Below are positions 9,034 to 21,386 of a stretch of 64,000 bases of DNA, piece by piece (the first letter of the stretch is position 1; every line of letters starts with the position of its first letter). A program made the translations under genes and the position numbers. The stretch comes from Pegoplata infirma (taxonomy: Eukaryota; Arthropoda; Insecta; Diptera; Anthomyiidae). The stretch lies in assembly GCA_963921195.1 (NCBI GenBank), contig OY992539.1, positions 159,780,622 to 159,844,621 of the forward strand. The letters are read 5' to 3'. The notes beneath the pieces are model-generated. The model ran no database searches and had not been told where the DNA came from. It was given only the letters and a program-made list of their open reading frames with translations.

Positions 9034-10856
9034 CCCATAAATCCGCTACCACATTACCTTTGCCTTAAGTTACTCCACCCCACAAATAAATTCTTTACTC
9101 AGCCATGTTTACGTTATAAACTTCAAGACATATTTTTATTAAACAAATTTCTAAATCTAACACTTAAATACATATAAAAATTAATAATGAAACTTAAACT
9201 AACATCACTTTCAAACAAAAATAAATAAGAAAATAATAATTAAATTGAACGATCGTTAAGATCAAATAATTCGAGCCCTGATTTCCAGGAAATTTCTTTT
9301 AATAAAAATTATTCAAATGTGGCCACCTAACGGCCAAAATATTCTTTATTTTTGTGTCTTGTTTTTAACTTTGCAACCTTTTTTTTCTAATTACTAAAGA
9401 AAAGAATGAAAAATATCTAAATAATATGTGATATAAATAAATACAAGAAAAATAAATTAATTGAAATCATAAAATGGTCTTTATAAAGGTAAGAAAAAAT
9501 ATAATCCTCAAAAAAAAAATAGTCAATGTTGACGAGAAACACAAAAAAAAAAAAAATTTATATACGCGTTGATATGCGTCGATATGCGTTGATACCTACA
9601 ATTACTCTTATGGCAATACTTTTTCAAAATTATTCACAACACCTAGGTCTTTATTTCCGGTTACCGGATCTACGTTACGGTTTCACTACACTATTTATTT
9701 TCTTATTGAATCTGAAGGAGCTCCCTAAAATCTTCTATCAAATTAAAATTTTTGACAATTAGTCTTATTTCAAAATACTACCCAGCTAATGTAAATAAGA
9801 TTGTTCAAATCAAAAAAATATTGTTTGGTATACGCTTAAGTCACTTTTTCTCAACGCACAAAAAAAAACTTGTGTTTTTTTCTTCACTAAAAAAAATCAA
9901 GTAAAATAAAAATTTAAAAAAAAATTATCGCTTAATTTAAATATAATATTACTTAACGTACATATAATCTAACTTCACAAAAAAAAAACATACATATACT
10001 TCAAAAATAAAATATTTTTTTTTCCGTTCCCAATCAAAATGGAGTTTTCTTTCCAGACTTTTTTCCTTTTGCTTGGCTTGGCGTTTGAAAAAAAATGGCT
10101 TCGGATTGACATAAAAAAAAAAAATTTTTGAGGTTACCTTGGTTTCCGCTTATGTTGATGAAATAGTTTACCGGATAAAATTTAGGAGAACTTCTATTGG
10201 GATGCTTCCCGAAAGCTTCTGGTCTCCACTATTTATTTCTGGCCCTGTTCCAGATGCAGGCCAGTCCCAAAACTAGTTTTTAAAATAATCACTTATTAAC
10301 TCACAATTATCTACCAATTTAATAAAAGCACCACTTACGTTCTCCAATATTATCTCTTTTCCTACGGGGAATCTTCCAAAAGAACGAGCTATAACCTCTC
10401 CCGGTATTTTCCAAGACTAACCTAAGGGACACTTTTTATTTAGCACTGAATTTTATTTTACCAATTAAGTTTCAATTCACCTGATGTCTGATTATTTGGC
10501 CTAACACAGCAACTTGTTAATTTCGCGTCACTGTATTTTCTTATTAATAAATAAACTTTTTATAAATTTCACTGGCTTTACTGTTTTTACTTTAATTCTT
10601 CACACATATAATATTTTTTTTTCTGCGCTTCTGCGACTGACTGGAACGGGTTTACTTTTAATAATGACCTGAACTGAAAATACCGCTTGGGTATAAGTTT
10701 TTGCACACGATCCATCTTTATTTCAAATTTCCCAAATCTTCCTTACTTCACCCCTCCCTATTGAACATTCTCTTCCATTTGAGGAATACCTTGCTTTCCC
10801 ACTCAGACAATTGCCTCATCATCATATACCGCCTATCCCTCTCTGATTTTTATGAT
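9034..10856. other. Copy 2 gag-replacement segment and truncated LTR/leader
   Basis: Noncoding; matches 1242-3010 of unit 1 but retains two short blocks (near 9706 and 10350) deleted in units 1 and 3. It ends abruptly at about 10856, where ATTTAT joins directly to the middle of a copy 3 integrase, so roughly 2.7 kb including the stem-loop run is missing. Short ORFs here are not gene-like. Confidence 0.75.
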
Positions 10857-11310
10857 TTATGTAATAAATGAACTACATTATTCGTTGTGGCTTCTCTCAT
10901 TGCTTTTAAAAACGTAAATTTTGTGAAGTGATCCACAACGATAAATATGTAGCAGTTACCGCTTTTTGATCTGGGATATTTTCCCAAAAAGTCTATGTAT
11001 ATCTTTTGAAAAGGTCTCTCAGTAACTACCTCTTGACCAATTTCTGGCATTAGATTTCGATTCGCCGGTTTACTCTCCTTACAAATTTGGCATGAACCTA
11101 CATATTCTTTAACCTGTTTTGTCATCCTGGGCCAATAAAAGTAACGCTTAACTCTTTCTAACGTTTTTGCTATGCCGCCATGCTGTATTGGCAACGTGAG
11201 CTTTTTCGATAATGATTTGAGTTATATTGGGTGGAATCCAGAGTTTCCAAACGTACTGCTCTCCAAGGTCTTGGTCGAATTCTGTTTTCTTGAAAACTAA
11301 CCCGCTCTAG
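10857..11310 (-). pseudogene. Copy 3: integrase N-terminal fragment
   Basis: Only the first 110 or so residues of the main integrase frame survive (open at 10850-11194): the CQIC zinc pair and the first catalytic Asp (IYIDF). The second Asp, the Glu and the C-terminal domain were lost in the deletion whose junction is at about 10856. It shares the Ala and Ile variants of copy 4, not the Ser and Leu of copy 2. About 56 nt of the leader are deleted near 11304, as in copy 4. Confidence 0.85.
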
Positions 11311-11330
11311 ATACTCATCGCTTTCAAATT

Positions 11331-12631
11331 CTACCGTCTCAAAGTCCAAAAGATCTTTCCGATTTCCTCTACAGTTGTTTCTTGTGGCAGCCGTGATAAA
11401 ATATCGGCTACTACATTGTCCGAACCTTTTCTGTGAACAATGTCAAAATCAAAAGCCTGCAGCTGTAGGGACCATCTGGCTAATCTGCCACTCAAATCCT
11501 TGAGGGTCATCAACCACTTTAGGCTGGCATGGTCGGTTACTACTGTAAATGGCATCATTTCTACATAAGGACGGAATTTTTTTACGGCCATTACTGCCGC
11601 CAAACATTCTTTCTCTGTTACCGTGTAATTTCTTTGGCAAGAATTTAATTTTTGCGAATAAAACGCAATGGGGTTCTCTTCATTTTGGTCATTAATTTGG
11701 TACAAAACGGCCCCGATACCGTAATCAGAGGCATCGCATTGGATCCAGAATCGTTTCGAAAAATCGGCATGACGCAAGACTGGTGCTGTAGTGAGAGCCT
11801 TTTTCAACTTTTCAAACGCATCTACAGCCTCGGCTGTCATTACAAATTTCTTTGCTTTCTTTAAAGTGTCTGTCAGTGGGGCAGATATGGTTGCAAAATC
11901 TTTAATGAACCGTCTGTACCAGTCGGCAGTTCCAAGGAAGCTTCTAACTTCAAGCGTAGTTTTTGGTAGTTTTATATTCTTAATGGCCTGAACTTTTTCG
12001 GGGTCAGTCTTTCAGGTACCACCCCCTATTATAAACCCCAAATATTTCAATTCTTAAAAGCAAAATTGTGATTTTTTAAGACCGATAGTAAGTTTTGCTT
12101 CTCTAAGACATTTAGCAACTTCTCCTAATAATCTTAAATGTTCTTCAAATGAACTTGAAATTACTAGCAAGTCGTCTAAATAAATAAAAACGTTGTCCTT
12201 CAATCGTTGTGGTACTATTTTGTCCATAAGTCTACAAAGTCGTTGCGCGGCATTACATAGCCCGAATGGCATTACTCGGAATTGATATAAAGACCGTCCC
12301 GCTACTGTAAAAGCCGTATATGGTTTGCTCTCATCATCCAATTCAATTTGCCAGAAGGCGTATTTTAAATCAACACTGCTTATATAATAAGTCTCATCTA
12401 TTCTACTTAATATTCCGTCAATGTTTTGTAGTGGATAGGCATCTTTTATGGTGACTTTATTAAGCTTCCTTGCGTCCAAACAAAAACGGTTTTTTCCTGG
12501 TTTACGAACAACTGTCGTTCTATTGCTCCAAGGACTTTCGCTTTCCTCAATAACATTTAGCTTTAGCATTAAATCAATTTCCCTGTAAGTGATCTCTTGG
12601 ACTGCTGGTGGGATTGGATAGTACCTATCTT
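11331..12631 (-). pseudogene. Copy 3: reverse transcriptase / RNase H, interrupted by stops
   Basis: RT frame is open at 12054-12569 (171 codons, including YLDD and MPFG) and RNase H at 11331-11840 (169 codons, including CDASD and TDHASL). Between them a Gln codon became TAA at 12054 and the Leu after the GGGT motif became TGA near 12015. The latter stop is shared with copy 4. The RT and RNase H halves therefore cannot be made as one protein. Confidence 0.88.
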
Positions 12632-13558
12632 TTACTTTAGATCTATCAATTTGATGGAATGTTTTTCAATTGGTGTACACCCTAATCCTTTTTCCTCGAA
12701 AGTATCGAACTCTCTGATTACTTTGTCTAACTTAGCCTGTTGTGATTCCATCAGAGTATGTGGTTTAAGTCTATAATCCTTTTTATTAATATTGAAATCC
12801 TGTTGAATTTTATCCAAATGTAATTCCTCAATCCCTACAATTTCAGGAGCTAAGCTGAAAATTCTCCAAAAATCAATACCAAGGTATAGAACTTGTTCCA
12901 AATCAGGACAAAGATACAGTAACATTTCGTGTTCCTGATCTTTGTACTTCATGGATAATTTTACTTTGCCTAGTATTCTGTGTTGCTGACCACCGGCAGT
13001 TTTCACGTTAGTCAACATTGGGATAATACTCTGATCTAAACTGTTAACCAACTCTCTACAACCTTTTCCTAATACACTAACGGATGCACCAGTGTCTAAC
13101 AGACCACTGATTTGTTTACCCTTAATAAAGACATTTGCAAATATACGAGGGTCTACGGTTTTGATGGTAGTTCTATGGATTGAATCCAATAGACAGCGTC
13201 TTATTCGACGACGCTCAGAAAATTTGTCAAGTATTTTGCGGATTCTATTTGATATTGTTCGAAGCTTAATTTCATCACCAAAAATGCGATTCCTAATTTC
13301 CTGGTAATGTTTTTGTCTCATTTCTAATGGCATGTAATGTCTAAGTTTTGGTAAGTATTTGGTTCTGTATGTTTTATCAAATGTATCGACTAAATATCGG
13401 TTTTTCTCCTTTAAGGTTTCACTGGTTACTTTTTTGCCGACACAGGGTTCTCGTAAAAACGTTGGTCCCCTGTCATACCCGCGTCCTTCTTCCAGTTTTT
13501 CTGAACACACACAGAACATTTGGGTAAGATTTCGTTTTGCTTTCCGCACCCGTAGCAA
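12632..13558 (-). CDS. Copy 3: gag-pol linker and aspartic protease
   Basis: A 308-codon frame closely matching copy 2, with the LLDTGASVSVLG active site intact. Compared with copy 2 it has Lys-Glu in place of Asn-Asp around residues 83-87, as in copies 4 and 5. The flanking gag and RT frames are broken, so expression as Gag-Pol is unlikely. Confidence 0.86.
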   Translation of the reverse strand: MLRVRKAKRNLTQMFCVCSEKLEEGRGYDRGPTFLREPCVGKKVTSETLKEKNRYLVDTFDKTYRTKYLPKLRHYMPLEMRQKHYQEIRNRIFGDEIKLRTISNRIRKILDKFSERRRIRRCLLDSIHRTTIKTVDPRIFANVFIKGKQISGLLDTGASVSVLGKGCRELVNSLDQSIIPMLTNVKTAGGQQHRILGKVKLSMKYKDQEHEMLLYLCPDLEQVLYLGIDFWRIFSLAPEIVGIEELHLDKIQQDFNINKKDYRLKPHTLMESQQAKLDKVIREFDTFEEKGLGCTPIEKHSIKLIDLK

Positions 13559-14166
13559 AACATAGTACGGTCTTCAGTACAAAGCTTATAAATGTGTCCT
13601 ACTTTTCTACAATTTCAACACAGCAGTGGATTTTTTTGTTGGCGTTGATTATATCGAAGCTCCGCAACATCTTCGAAAGCATCGGGTTGATGTTCATCTC
13701 CGGAAAATGAATCTAAGCGTTCTCTATACATTTCACTTACTTTCCTAATTGGTCTCATTTGTGCTTGTCTATTTCTCATGTCCTTTTTCAGTTGTATACT
13801 CTCAACATCCACACACTCCAATCTGAGCGCTTCTACAGTATTAACCAGTCTCTGTTCTACTCTTCTACCTATACTCTCTTTAACATTTCTCTTCAGAATT
13901 TTTATCATATCGTCCTCATAGATCTTTTCGCTTGATCTGGAACGTAATTGGCTCATTCAATGGAAATATGTATCTATGGACTCATTCGGTTCCTGTATTC
14001 TTTCAGACAGTTCTACCACAGCTTCAAAATAGGACCTACATTGGTTGTAACGGGTTTCTAACGCGAGTTTAAGGCTGGGCCAATCAGTGTCACGATGGGT
14101 CTGAATATATGACCAATACCATTCGTTTGCATTCCCTTTGACTAATAAGTGAAAGTCCTTAAGTAC
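13426..14166 (-). pseudogene. Copy 3: gag C-terminal remnant
   Basis: Essentially identical to copy 1 (offset 12925), including the Ile variant in VESIQLKK, both TGA stops and the truncation point. The open part is at 13615-13956. Confidence 0.85.
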
Positions 14167-16045
14167 CCCATAAATCCGCTACCACATTACCTTTGCCTTA
14201 AGTTACTCCACCCCACAAATAAATTCTTTACTCAGCCATGTTTACGTTATAAACTTCAAGACATATTTTTATTAAACAAATTTCTAAATCTAACACTTAA
14301 ATACATATAAAAATTAATAATGAAACTTAAACTAACATCACTTTCAAACAAAAATAAATAAGAAAATAATAATTAAATTGAACGATCGTTAAGATCAAAT
14401 AATTCGAGCCCTGATTTCCAGGAAATTTCTTTTAATAAAAATTATTCAAATGTGGCCACCTAACGGCCAAAATATTCTTTATTTTTGTGTCTTGTTTTTA
14501 ACTTTGCAACCTTTTTTTTCTAATTACTAAAGAAAAGAATGAAAAATATCTAAATAATATGTGATATAAATAAATACAAGAAAAATAAATTAATTGAAAT
14601 CATAAAATGGTCTTTATAAAGGTAAGAAAAAATATAATCCTCAAAAAAAAAAAGTCAATGTTGACGAGAAACACAAAAAAAATAAGTTTTATATACGCGT
14701 TGATATGCGTCGATATGCGTTGATACCTACAATTACTCTTATGGCAATACTTTTTCAAAATTATTCACAACACCTAGTTCTTTATTTCCGGTTACCGGAT
14801 CTATGTTACGGTTTCACTACACTATTTATTTTCTTATTTATCCCTAAAATCTTCTATCAAATTAAAATTTTTGACAATTAGTCTTATTTCAAAATACTAC
14901 CCAGCTAATGTAAATAAGATTGTTCAAATCAAAAAAATATTGTTTGGTATACGCTTAAGTCACTTTTTCTCAACGCACAAAAAAAAACTTGTGTTTTTTT
15001 CTTCACTAAAAAAAATCAAGTAAAATAAAAATTTAAAAAAAAATTATCGCTTAATTTAAATATAATATTACTTAACGTACATATAATCTAACTTCACAAA
15101 AAAAAAACACACATATACTTCAAAAATAAAATATTTTTTTTTCCGTTCCCAATCAAAATGGAGTTTTCTTTCCAGACTTTTTTCCTTTTGCTTGGCTTGG
15201 CGTTTGAAAAAAAATGGCTTCGGATTGACATATAAAAAAAATGTTTTGAGGTTACCTTGGTTTCCGCTTATGTTGATGAAATAGTTTACCGGATAAAATT
15301 TAGGAGAACTTCTATTGGGATGCTTCCCGAAAGCTTCTGGTCTCCACTATTTATTTCTGGCCCTGTTCCAGATGCAGGCCAGTCCCAAAACTAGTTTTTA
15401 AAATAATCACTTATTAACTCACAATTATCTACCAATTTAATAAAAGCACCACTTACGTTCTCCAATACGGGGAATCTTCCAAAAGAGCGAGCTATAACCT
15501 CTCCCGGTATTTTCCAAGACTAACCTAAGGGACACTTTTTATTTAGCACTGAATTTTATTTTACCAATTAAGTTTCAATTCACCTGATGTCTGATTATTT
15601 GGCCTAACACAGCAACTTGTTAATTTCGCGTCACTGTATTTTCTTATTAATAAATTAACTTTTTATAAATTTCACTGGCTTTACTGTTTTTACTTTAATT
15701 CTTCACACATATAATATTTTTTTTTTCTGCGCTTCTGCGACTGACTGGAACGGGTTTACTTTTAATAATGACCTGAACTGAAAATACCGCTTGGGTATAA
15801 GTTTTTGCACACGATCCATCTTTATTTCAAATTTCCCAAATCTTCCTTACTTCACCCCTCCCTATTGAACATTCTCTTCCATTTGAGGAATACCTTGCTT
15901 TCCCACTCAGACAATTGCCTCATCATCATATACCGCCTATCCCTCTCTGATTTTTATTGATTTATTTTGAATATCTGTCCCTTTCCGAAATTAGATCCAC
16001 ATTCTGTTAAGGCTGAACCGTTTTATCCTCCTAGACATAAACCTA

Positions 16046-16474
16046 CCCAGCAAAAACTTGGTAATGACACATCATTACCATTCTAATTACTTAGTAATGA
16101 CAGAAAATTACCTTTAGCATTATTTTAAAATTTAAAATAAGGACTTATTAATAATGACTTACCTAAGTCATTATAATAAAATAAAAAAATTTCAGAACTA
16201 GATTTTCACTTTTTGACTCACTGTATATTATTTTCATTAAAAATAAAATAAATTTAAATATTTTTTTATTTTTTTAATTTTTTTTTTTTTAAATAATTTT
16301 TTCATTACCTATAAGTACATACGTAATTATTTATTAATACTGTTTTGATAATCATTACATTTGGCACATTTACTTGTAAATGTAATGGGAAAGGTAATTC
16401 GAATCAGAAGTACTTATAACTTTTGAATTTCCCATTACAAATTTCATTACTTGGTAATGCAAGTTTTTGCTGGG
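16046..16474. mobile_element. TA-flanked MITE, copy in array unit 3
   Basis: Same 429-bp element, same TA-flanked site and same ends as at 3121. Because it sits at the identical position in a duplicated block, it was copied by the segmental duplication rather than inserted twice. Confidence 0.9.
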
Positions 16475-16788
16475 TATTAATTATACTCTAAATTCAAACT
16501 AAAACATAAAGATAAAATTCATTCATAAACGTTTTTACAAAAACAAAAACGTTTGACTACACGGTTTTACCTTGGCAACCCTTTTTACTACCATTTAATC
16601 AGCTGTGTTATTCATTCAGCCACTATCAAATCAAAACAAACCAAGTAAGTATGAGGAAGCACATTTATAATTATTTTAATTTTTTCTTTATTTTCAGGTT
16701 TTTTATTATTAATTTACATTCTTCTTTACCACTTTTTAATTCCTTTTCATTTTCCTTTATTTCTTTTCATATTCCCCTGGATTTTCGG

Positions 16789-17207
16789 ACATGTGTACTG
16801 GAGTTCTCTTGAACTTCAGTGCACATGTCATAGGAATTGTTCGGCTGCATTGTCAGGATGATGGATTCCATTGAATACGTCATCCTATCAATGCAGTCGA
16901 ACCTAAAAGAGTTGGTGGGACAACTGCGGTAAAACTCTGCCACAAAAGCAACGTTGTCCCACACCGGCTGTGTAAACCACTGAGGGTTAGCCACCCTCAT
17001 AGATCAAGAGGTGGTTTCACATTTAATAAAAATATTTATGGGCAGGAATTGGGGTGGAGTTAGCCCAACTCCGAACGCAATGGTACCCCTTCCTTGAAAA
17101 TTAAAAATGAAAGTGGCACGGCTGGCCATCATCATGTGGCAACATGGCCAGCCATTGAAGATTTTCGTGCCCGACACTGCGCTGCCCCTAAGACCCTCTC
17201 ACGAAAA
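16789..17207 (+). other. Run of consecutive stem-loops (array unit 3)
   Basis: Duplicate of the stem-loop block at 3864-4282, all arms conserved. The overlapping ORFs at 16767-17000 (minus) and 17284-17526 (plus) are the same as in unit 1. Confidence 0.6.
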
Positions 17208-17929
17208 ATTTTCCCAGGGCTCTAGACTAGATTGGCCTCCGCAACAAAACTCCGGGGATGGTTAGAAATCGACGACATGAACGGTGTGCGGGCTATTGAC
17301 GATAAACGTGGGGAACTCCCACGCCCTAAGGTCTCATAAGCCGGGCAAAACATCAACAAAAAAAACTATATTAAAAAGGAAGGTAAATGTATATGGATCT
17401 GGTGCTTCTCTCCTAAAAAAAAAAAACTGCAAAACCTTATATAACAAATTCACTAAGATTTCCAGGTATATAAGCTATTGCATTCTTTATGTTGGTCAGA
17501 GCCTTAATAAAATGAATTTAGATTAATTTATCCTAAACAAAAAAAAATATCTTTTCAGGTATCGTTGATCTTCTTGGGTCGAAATTCGGAAAACGGATTA
17601 TGATATTAGGGAAGTAAATTACGCATCTCGTTTCTAAATCATTTTACTTTGTAAAAATTTACTATTTCCAGGTTTCCTCAACGTTTAAAGTAAAAACTTA
17701 AGGTTTTACAAAACAATATTGCACGTTAAAAAAAAGTTGGTACAATCACGAATATTATAATTAAGAGGGTGTATAATTACAGACAACAAATGCTAATATC
17801 ACAGGTATATATATTGCGATATTTTATACATACTAGGACGAACACGACTTATGAACTAAAAATAAATCGCATTTCTTAGATCCTACTATTGCACTTTGTT
17901 ATTCATATCACAGATTCTTTCAATATTCG

Positions 17930-18931
17930 TTATATTTTTAAATCTTTTTGATATATACCAATTGATTTTCCCTGCAAAGACTCGAGCTCATACATGTTGT
18001 TCCCAACCGGTCTTAATATTCTACATTTTTTGAATTTCTTACAAAATTTTGAGTTTATATTATTTTTAAAGTCACTTAGAACATTATTTTTCCTATAAAC
18101 TTCTTGACCGGGTCGGAATTTTACATGCCGAGCTCTTTTGTTATACCTTTCGGCGCTCTTTTCGAATGCCTCGTGCATATTCTTCCTGATTTTCTCCCTA
18201 ATGAGTTCAAGCTTCTCGTTCTTTCCTAATTTATTTATCTCGTGATCGGTCAAAGACATTAGTTTCCTCGCTAACTTATAATCACTTCCGCTAGTGAACA
18301 TATGGAAACCGAATAGGGCAAAAAATGGTGTTACACCTGTCGCGGAATGAATAGAGGTCCTGAGCGCACACTCAATTTCAGACAAATACATGTCCCAATC
18401 CCGGTGATCCTCCTCTAAATAGGCTCTTATCGCAGCTAGTACCGATTGGTTCACCCTCTCATACGCATTCGATTGTGGAGAGTAAACTGCGGTTCTCAGA
18501 TGCCGAATTTTATAACCCTCAATCATATTTTGAAATCCTTTTGCCACAAATTGAGCCCCGTTATCGCTGTGGATCACTTCTGGGACGCCAAATTTATGTA
18601 ATAAATGAACTACATTATTCGTTGTGGCTTCTCTCATTGCTTTTAAAAACGTAAATTTTGTGAAGTGATCCACAACGATAAATATGTAGCAGTTACCGCT
18701 TTTTGATCTGGGATATTTTCCCAAAAAGTCTATGTATATCTTTTGAAATGGTCTCTCAGTAACTACCTCTTGACCAATTTCTGGCATTAGATTTCGATTC
18801 GCCGGTTTACTCTCCTTACAAATTTGGCATGAACCTACATATTCTTTAACCTGTTTTGTCATCCTGGGCCAATAAAAGTAACGCTTAACTCTTTCTAACG
18901 TTTTTGCTATGCCGCCATGCTGTATTGGCAA
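17930..18931 (-). pseudogene. Copy 4: integrase, main frame intact but detached
   Basis: A 333-codon frame with the CQIC zinc pair, D68, D123 and E158, and the C-terminal RPGQEV motif. Upstream, the leader is shifted out of frame and carries the 56-nt deletion (junction near 19041) shared with copy 3. Ala/Ser/Arg variants (NMHEAFEKSAE, EVYRKNN) separate it from copy 2. Confidence 0.87.
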
Positions 18932-19067
18932 CGTGAGCTTTTTCGATAATGATTTGAGTTATATTGGGTGGAATCCAGAGTTTCCAAACGTACTGCTCTC
19001 CAAGGTCTTGGTCGAATTCTGTTTTCTTGAAAACTAACCCGCTCTAGATACTCATCGCTTTCAAATT

Positions 19068-19655
19068 CTACCGTCTCAAAGTCCAAAAGATCTTTCCGAT
19101 TTCCTCTACAGTTGTTTCTTGTGGCAGCCGTGATAAAATATCGGCTACTACATTGTCCGAACCTTTTCTGTGAACAATGTCAAAATCAAAAGCCTGCAGC
19201 TGTAGGGACCATCTGGCTAATCTGCCACTCAAATCCTTGAGGGTCATCAACCACTTTAGGCTGGCATGGTCGGTTACTACTGTAAATGGCATCATTTCTA
19301 CATAAGGACGGAATTTTTTTACGGCCATTACTGCCGCCAAACATTCTTTCTCTGTTACCGTGTAATTTCTTTGGCAAGAATTTAATTTTTGCGAATAAAA
19401 CGCAATGGGGTTCTCTTCATTTTGGTCATTAATTTGGTACAAAACGGCCCCGATACCGTAATCAGAGGCATCGCATTGGATCCAGAATCGTTTCGAAAAA
19501 TCGGCATGACGCAAGACTGGTGCTGTAGTGAGAGCCTTTTTCAACTTTTCAAACGCATCTACAGCCTCGGCTGTCATTACAAATTTCTTTGCTTTCTTTA
19601 AAGTGTCTGTCAGTGGGGCAGATATGGTTGCAAAATCTTTAATGAACCGTCTGTA
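19068..19655 (-). pseudogene. Copy 4: RNase H portion, split from RT by an insertion
   Basis: The RNase H half (CDASD, TEKE, TDHASL, NVVADIL motifs) is open up to the insertion point. A TA-flanked element at 19656-22742 interrupts the connection segment between WYRRF and the rest of RT. The apparent start Met is the junction, not a real start. Confidence 0.88.
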
Positions 19656-20675
19656 CACTCATGGAAATCCTACAGTATTCCTTACTAAAAAGTCTGTTAT
19701 TAATGCTGACCCGTTAGTATTAAAGGGCCCTACAACGCGTTAGTCAAATTTTACTAACGCGGTTATAAAAAAATGGTAAAGTTAGAGTAACTGAAAAAAT
19801 TAGAAAATTTTCAGTTTTACAGTAAAATTGTTAGTATTGTGGTGAAATAAATTTCCAAATGAAATTTAAAATAAATAAAAATTTTATTTTTATTGTATAA
19901 ATAAATTAATAAAAAATATCAAATTGAACACAAAATTCACTTGAAGAACACACTCAGTTTAAAAATAATAATTTTGAGAAGTGTGTTTGTTTATTGTTGA
20001 GTTCTTCAATTATTTAGACACCGCTTGCATCTGAAAACAAATTGAAAAAAAATGTACATATAAAATGTGTATACGTGGGTAAGAAAATGCAAAAAACTTA
20101 CCCTTGCTAAACAAAAATTGCACACATGATGACTGACGCCATTTAAAAGGTTTTATGATTGTGTTGCGCTGTTGTTGTAAATTTAAAATATATTTCCAGA
20201 TTTTTTACCTAATGTTATAAATGAAAAAAATATATATTTGTTGTGTTATAAATATAGCAGTATTTAAAGAACTTTGTGTATTACCTGATGTTACATCAGT
20301 GCTGTATTTGAATTTGTTTAATTATAAAAAAAAGTATTGGAGTTTTCACGATTATTTTTCTATTTTTTTTTGTATTTGGAAAACCAAAACAATTCCGCTT
20401 CACGTTTACATGATTGAAGATTTTTTTTGTAACTAAATAAAGAGAGCCTTGAGAATAACAATGTTACCAATTTGTTGGTTTTCCGCAAAAAATAGCGATT
20501 TTTTTTAGAGTAATCACAATAAAGGCTTTGGTTTTATATTGTTTAACAAGGAAACGGTGATTCATGAAATTGAGTCAATTACCAAAAAAAACTCGAATTT
20601 TTTATGATAGAGATCAATAAATTGTATTGAAATAAATACAATATCAAAGATTACCATAGAAGACGTATGATAAGG

Positions 20676-20825
20676 GAAAGTGGATGAAACTACTGGAAAA
20701 ATATTTTCATGGAGATTTTTTAATGAATTCCTCTTTAGGTGTTCATTTGTAGTGTAGAAAGTGGATGAAACTACTGGAAAAATATTTTCATGGAGATTTT
20801 TTAATGAATTCCTCTTTGTGTAGAA
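20676..20825. repeat. Two-copy 81-bp direct repeat inside the TA element
   Basis: GAAAGTGGATGAAACTACTGG recurs with an 81-bp period (units at 20676 and 20757). The same duplication is in copy B at about 32057 and 32138, so it is ancestral to both. The 97-codon minus-strand ORF across it is a product of the repeat, not a gene. Confidence 0.85.
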
Positions 20826-20866
20826 AAATATCTTGAATTCAATTTGAAAATTCAATCAGAATCTAC

Positions 20867-21386
20867 CAAGGTTGGTTACCGAAACGAATAACGGTAAGGG
20901 TAACGGTAACGGTATCTAACTTTTATTTATTTCGGTAAAGGTAACGGTAAGTGTTTTCAAATCGTTTCGGTAACGGTATGTACCGATACCGAACCAACCA
21001 AACCGGTACGTACCGGTATTATTAATTTAGTTAAAAATTTGAAAAAAGATAGAACTGAAAGCTAAAAATATTTTATAGACCCAAAAACCAGTATAGATTT
21101 GATATGATTATTATTTTTGTCATTTATTTTATGACAATTTGCAAATTATAAATTTAAAATTATGTTAGCAATTTGATTTTATTTTTTTGTTCGTTAAAAT
21201 CCCTTAAAACAGGTAAAATTTTGAATACCGGTACAATACCGGTAACTTCAAATAATTATAACGGTAACGGTAAGGGTAACGGTATTTTAAAAATATTTTT
21301 AGCGGTATCGGTAACGGTAACGGTATTCGATTTGAAAGGGTTTTGAATCGGTAACGGTATAATAAGGGTAACGGTAACCAACCATG
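20867..21386. mobile_element. hAT-like element with GGTAACGGTA subterminal repeats (nested)
   Basis: 520 bp inside the TA element, absent from copy B. Ends CAAGGTTGGTTACC / GGTAACCAACCATG. Flanked by the 8-bp duplication GAATCTAC, as expected for hAT transposons. Many short direct and inverted GGTAACGGTA-type motifs lie near both ends, probably transposase-binding sites. No coding capacity. Confidence 0.88.

Larger units (their letters stand above)
14167..17929. other. Unit 3 gag-replacement segment and full LTR/leader
   Basis: Near-exact duplicate of 1242-5003 (offset about 12925), with only scattered substitutions and one-base indels visible, for example at 17238 and about 17733. It holds the second MITE copy, the second intron-like segment and the second stem-loop run. 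No protein gene is supported. Confidence 0.85.

Noticed and set aside
20562..20855. 97-codon ORF with an internally repeated peptide, considered as a small repeated protein
   Set aside because: The repetition reflects an 81-bp DNA duplication inside a non-autonomous transposon, and copy B has diverged in frame.
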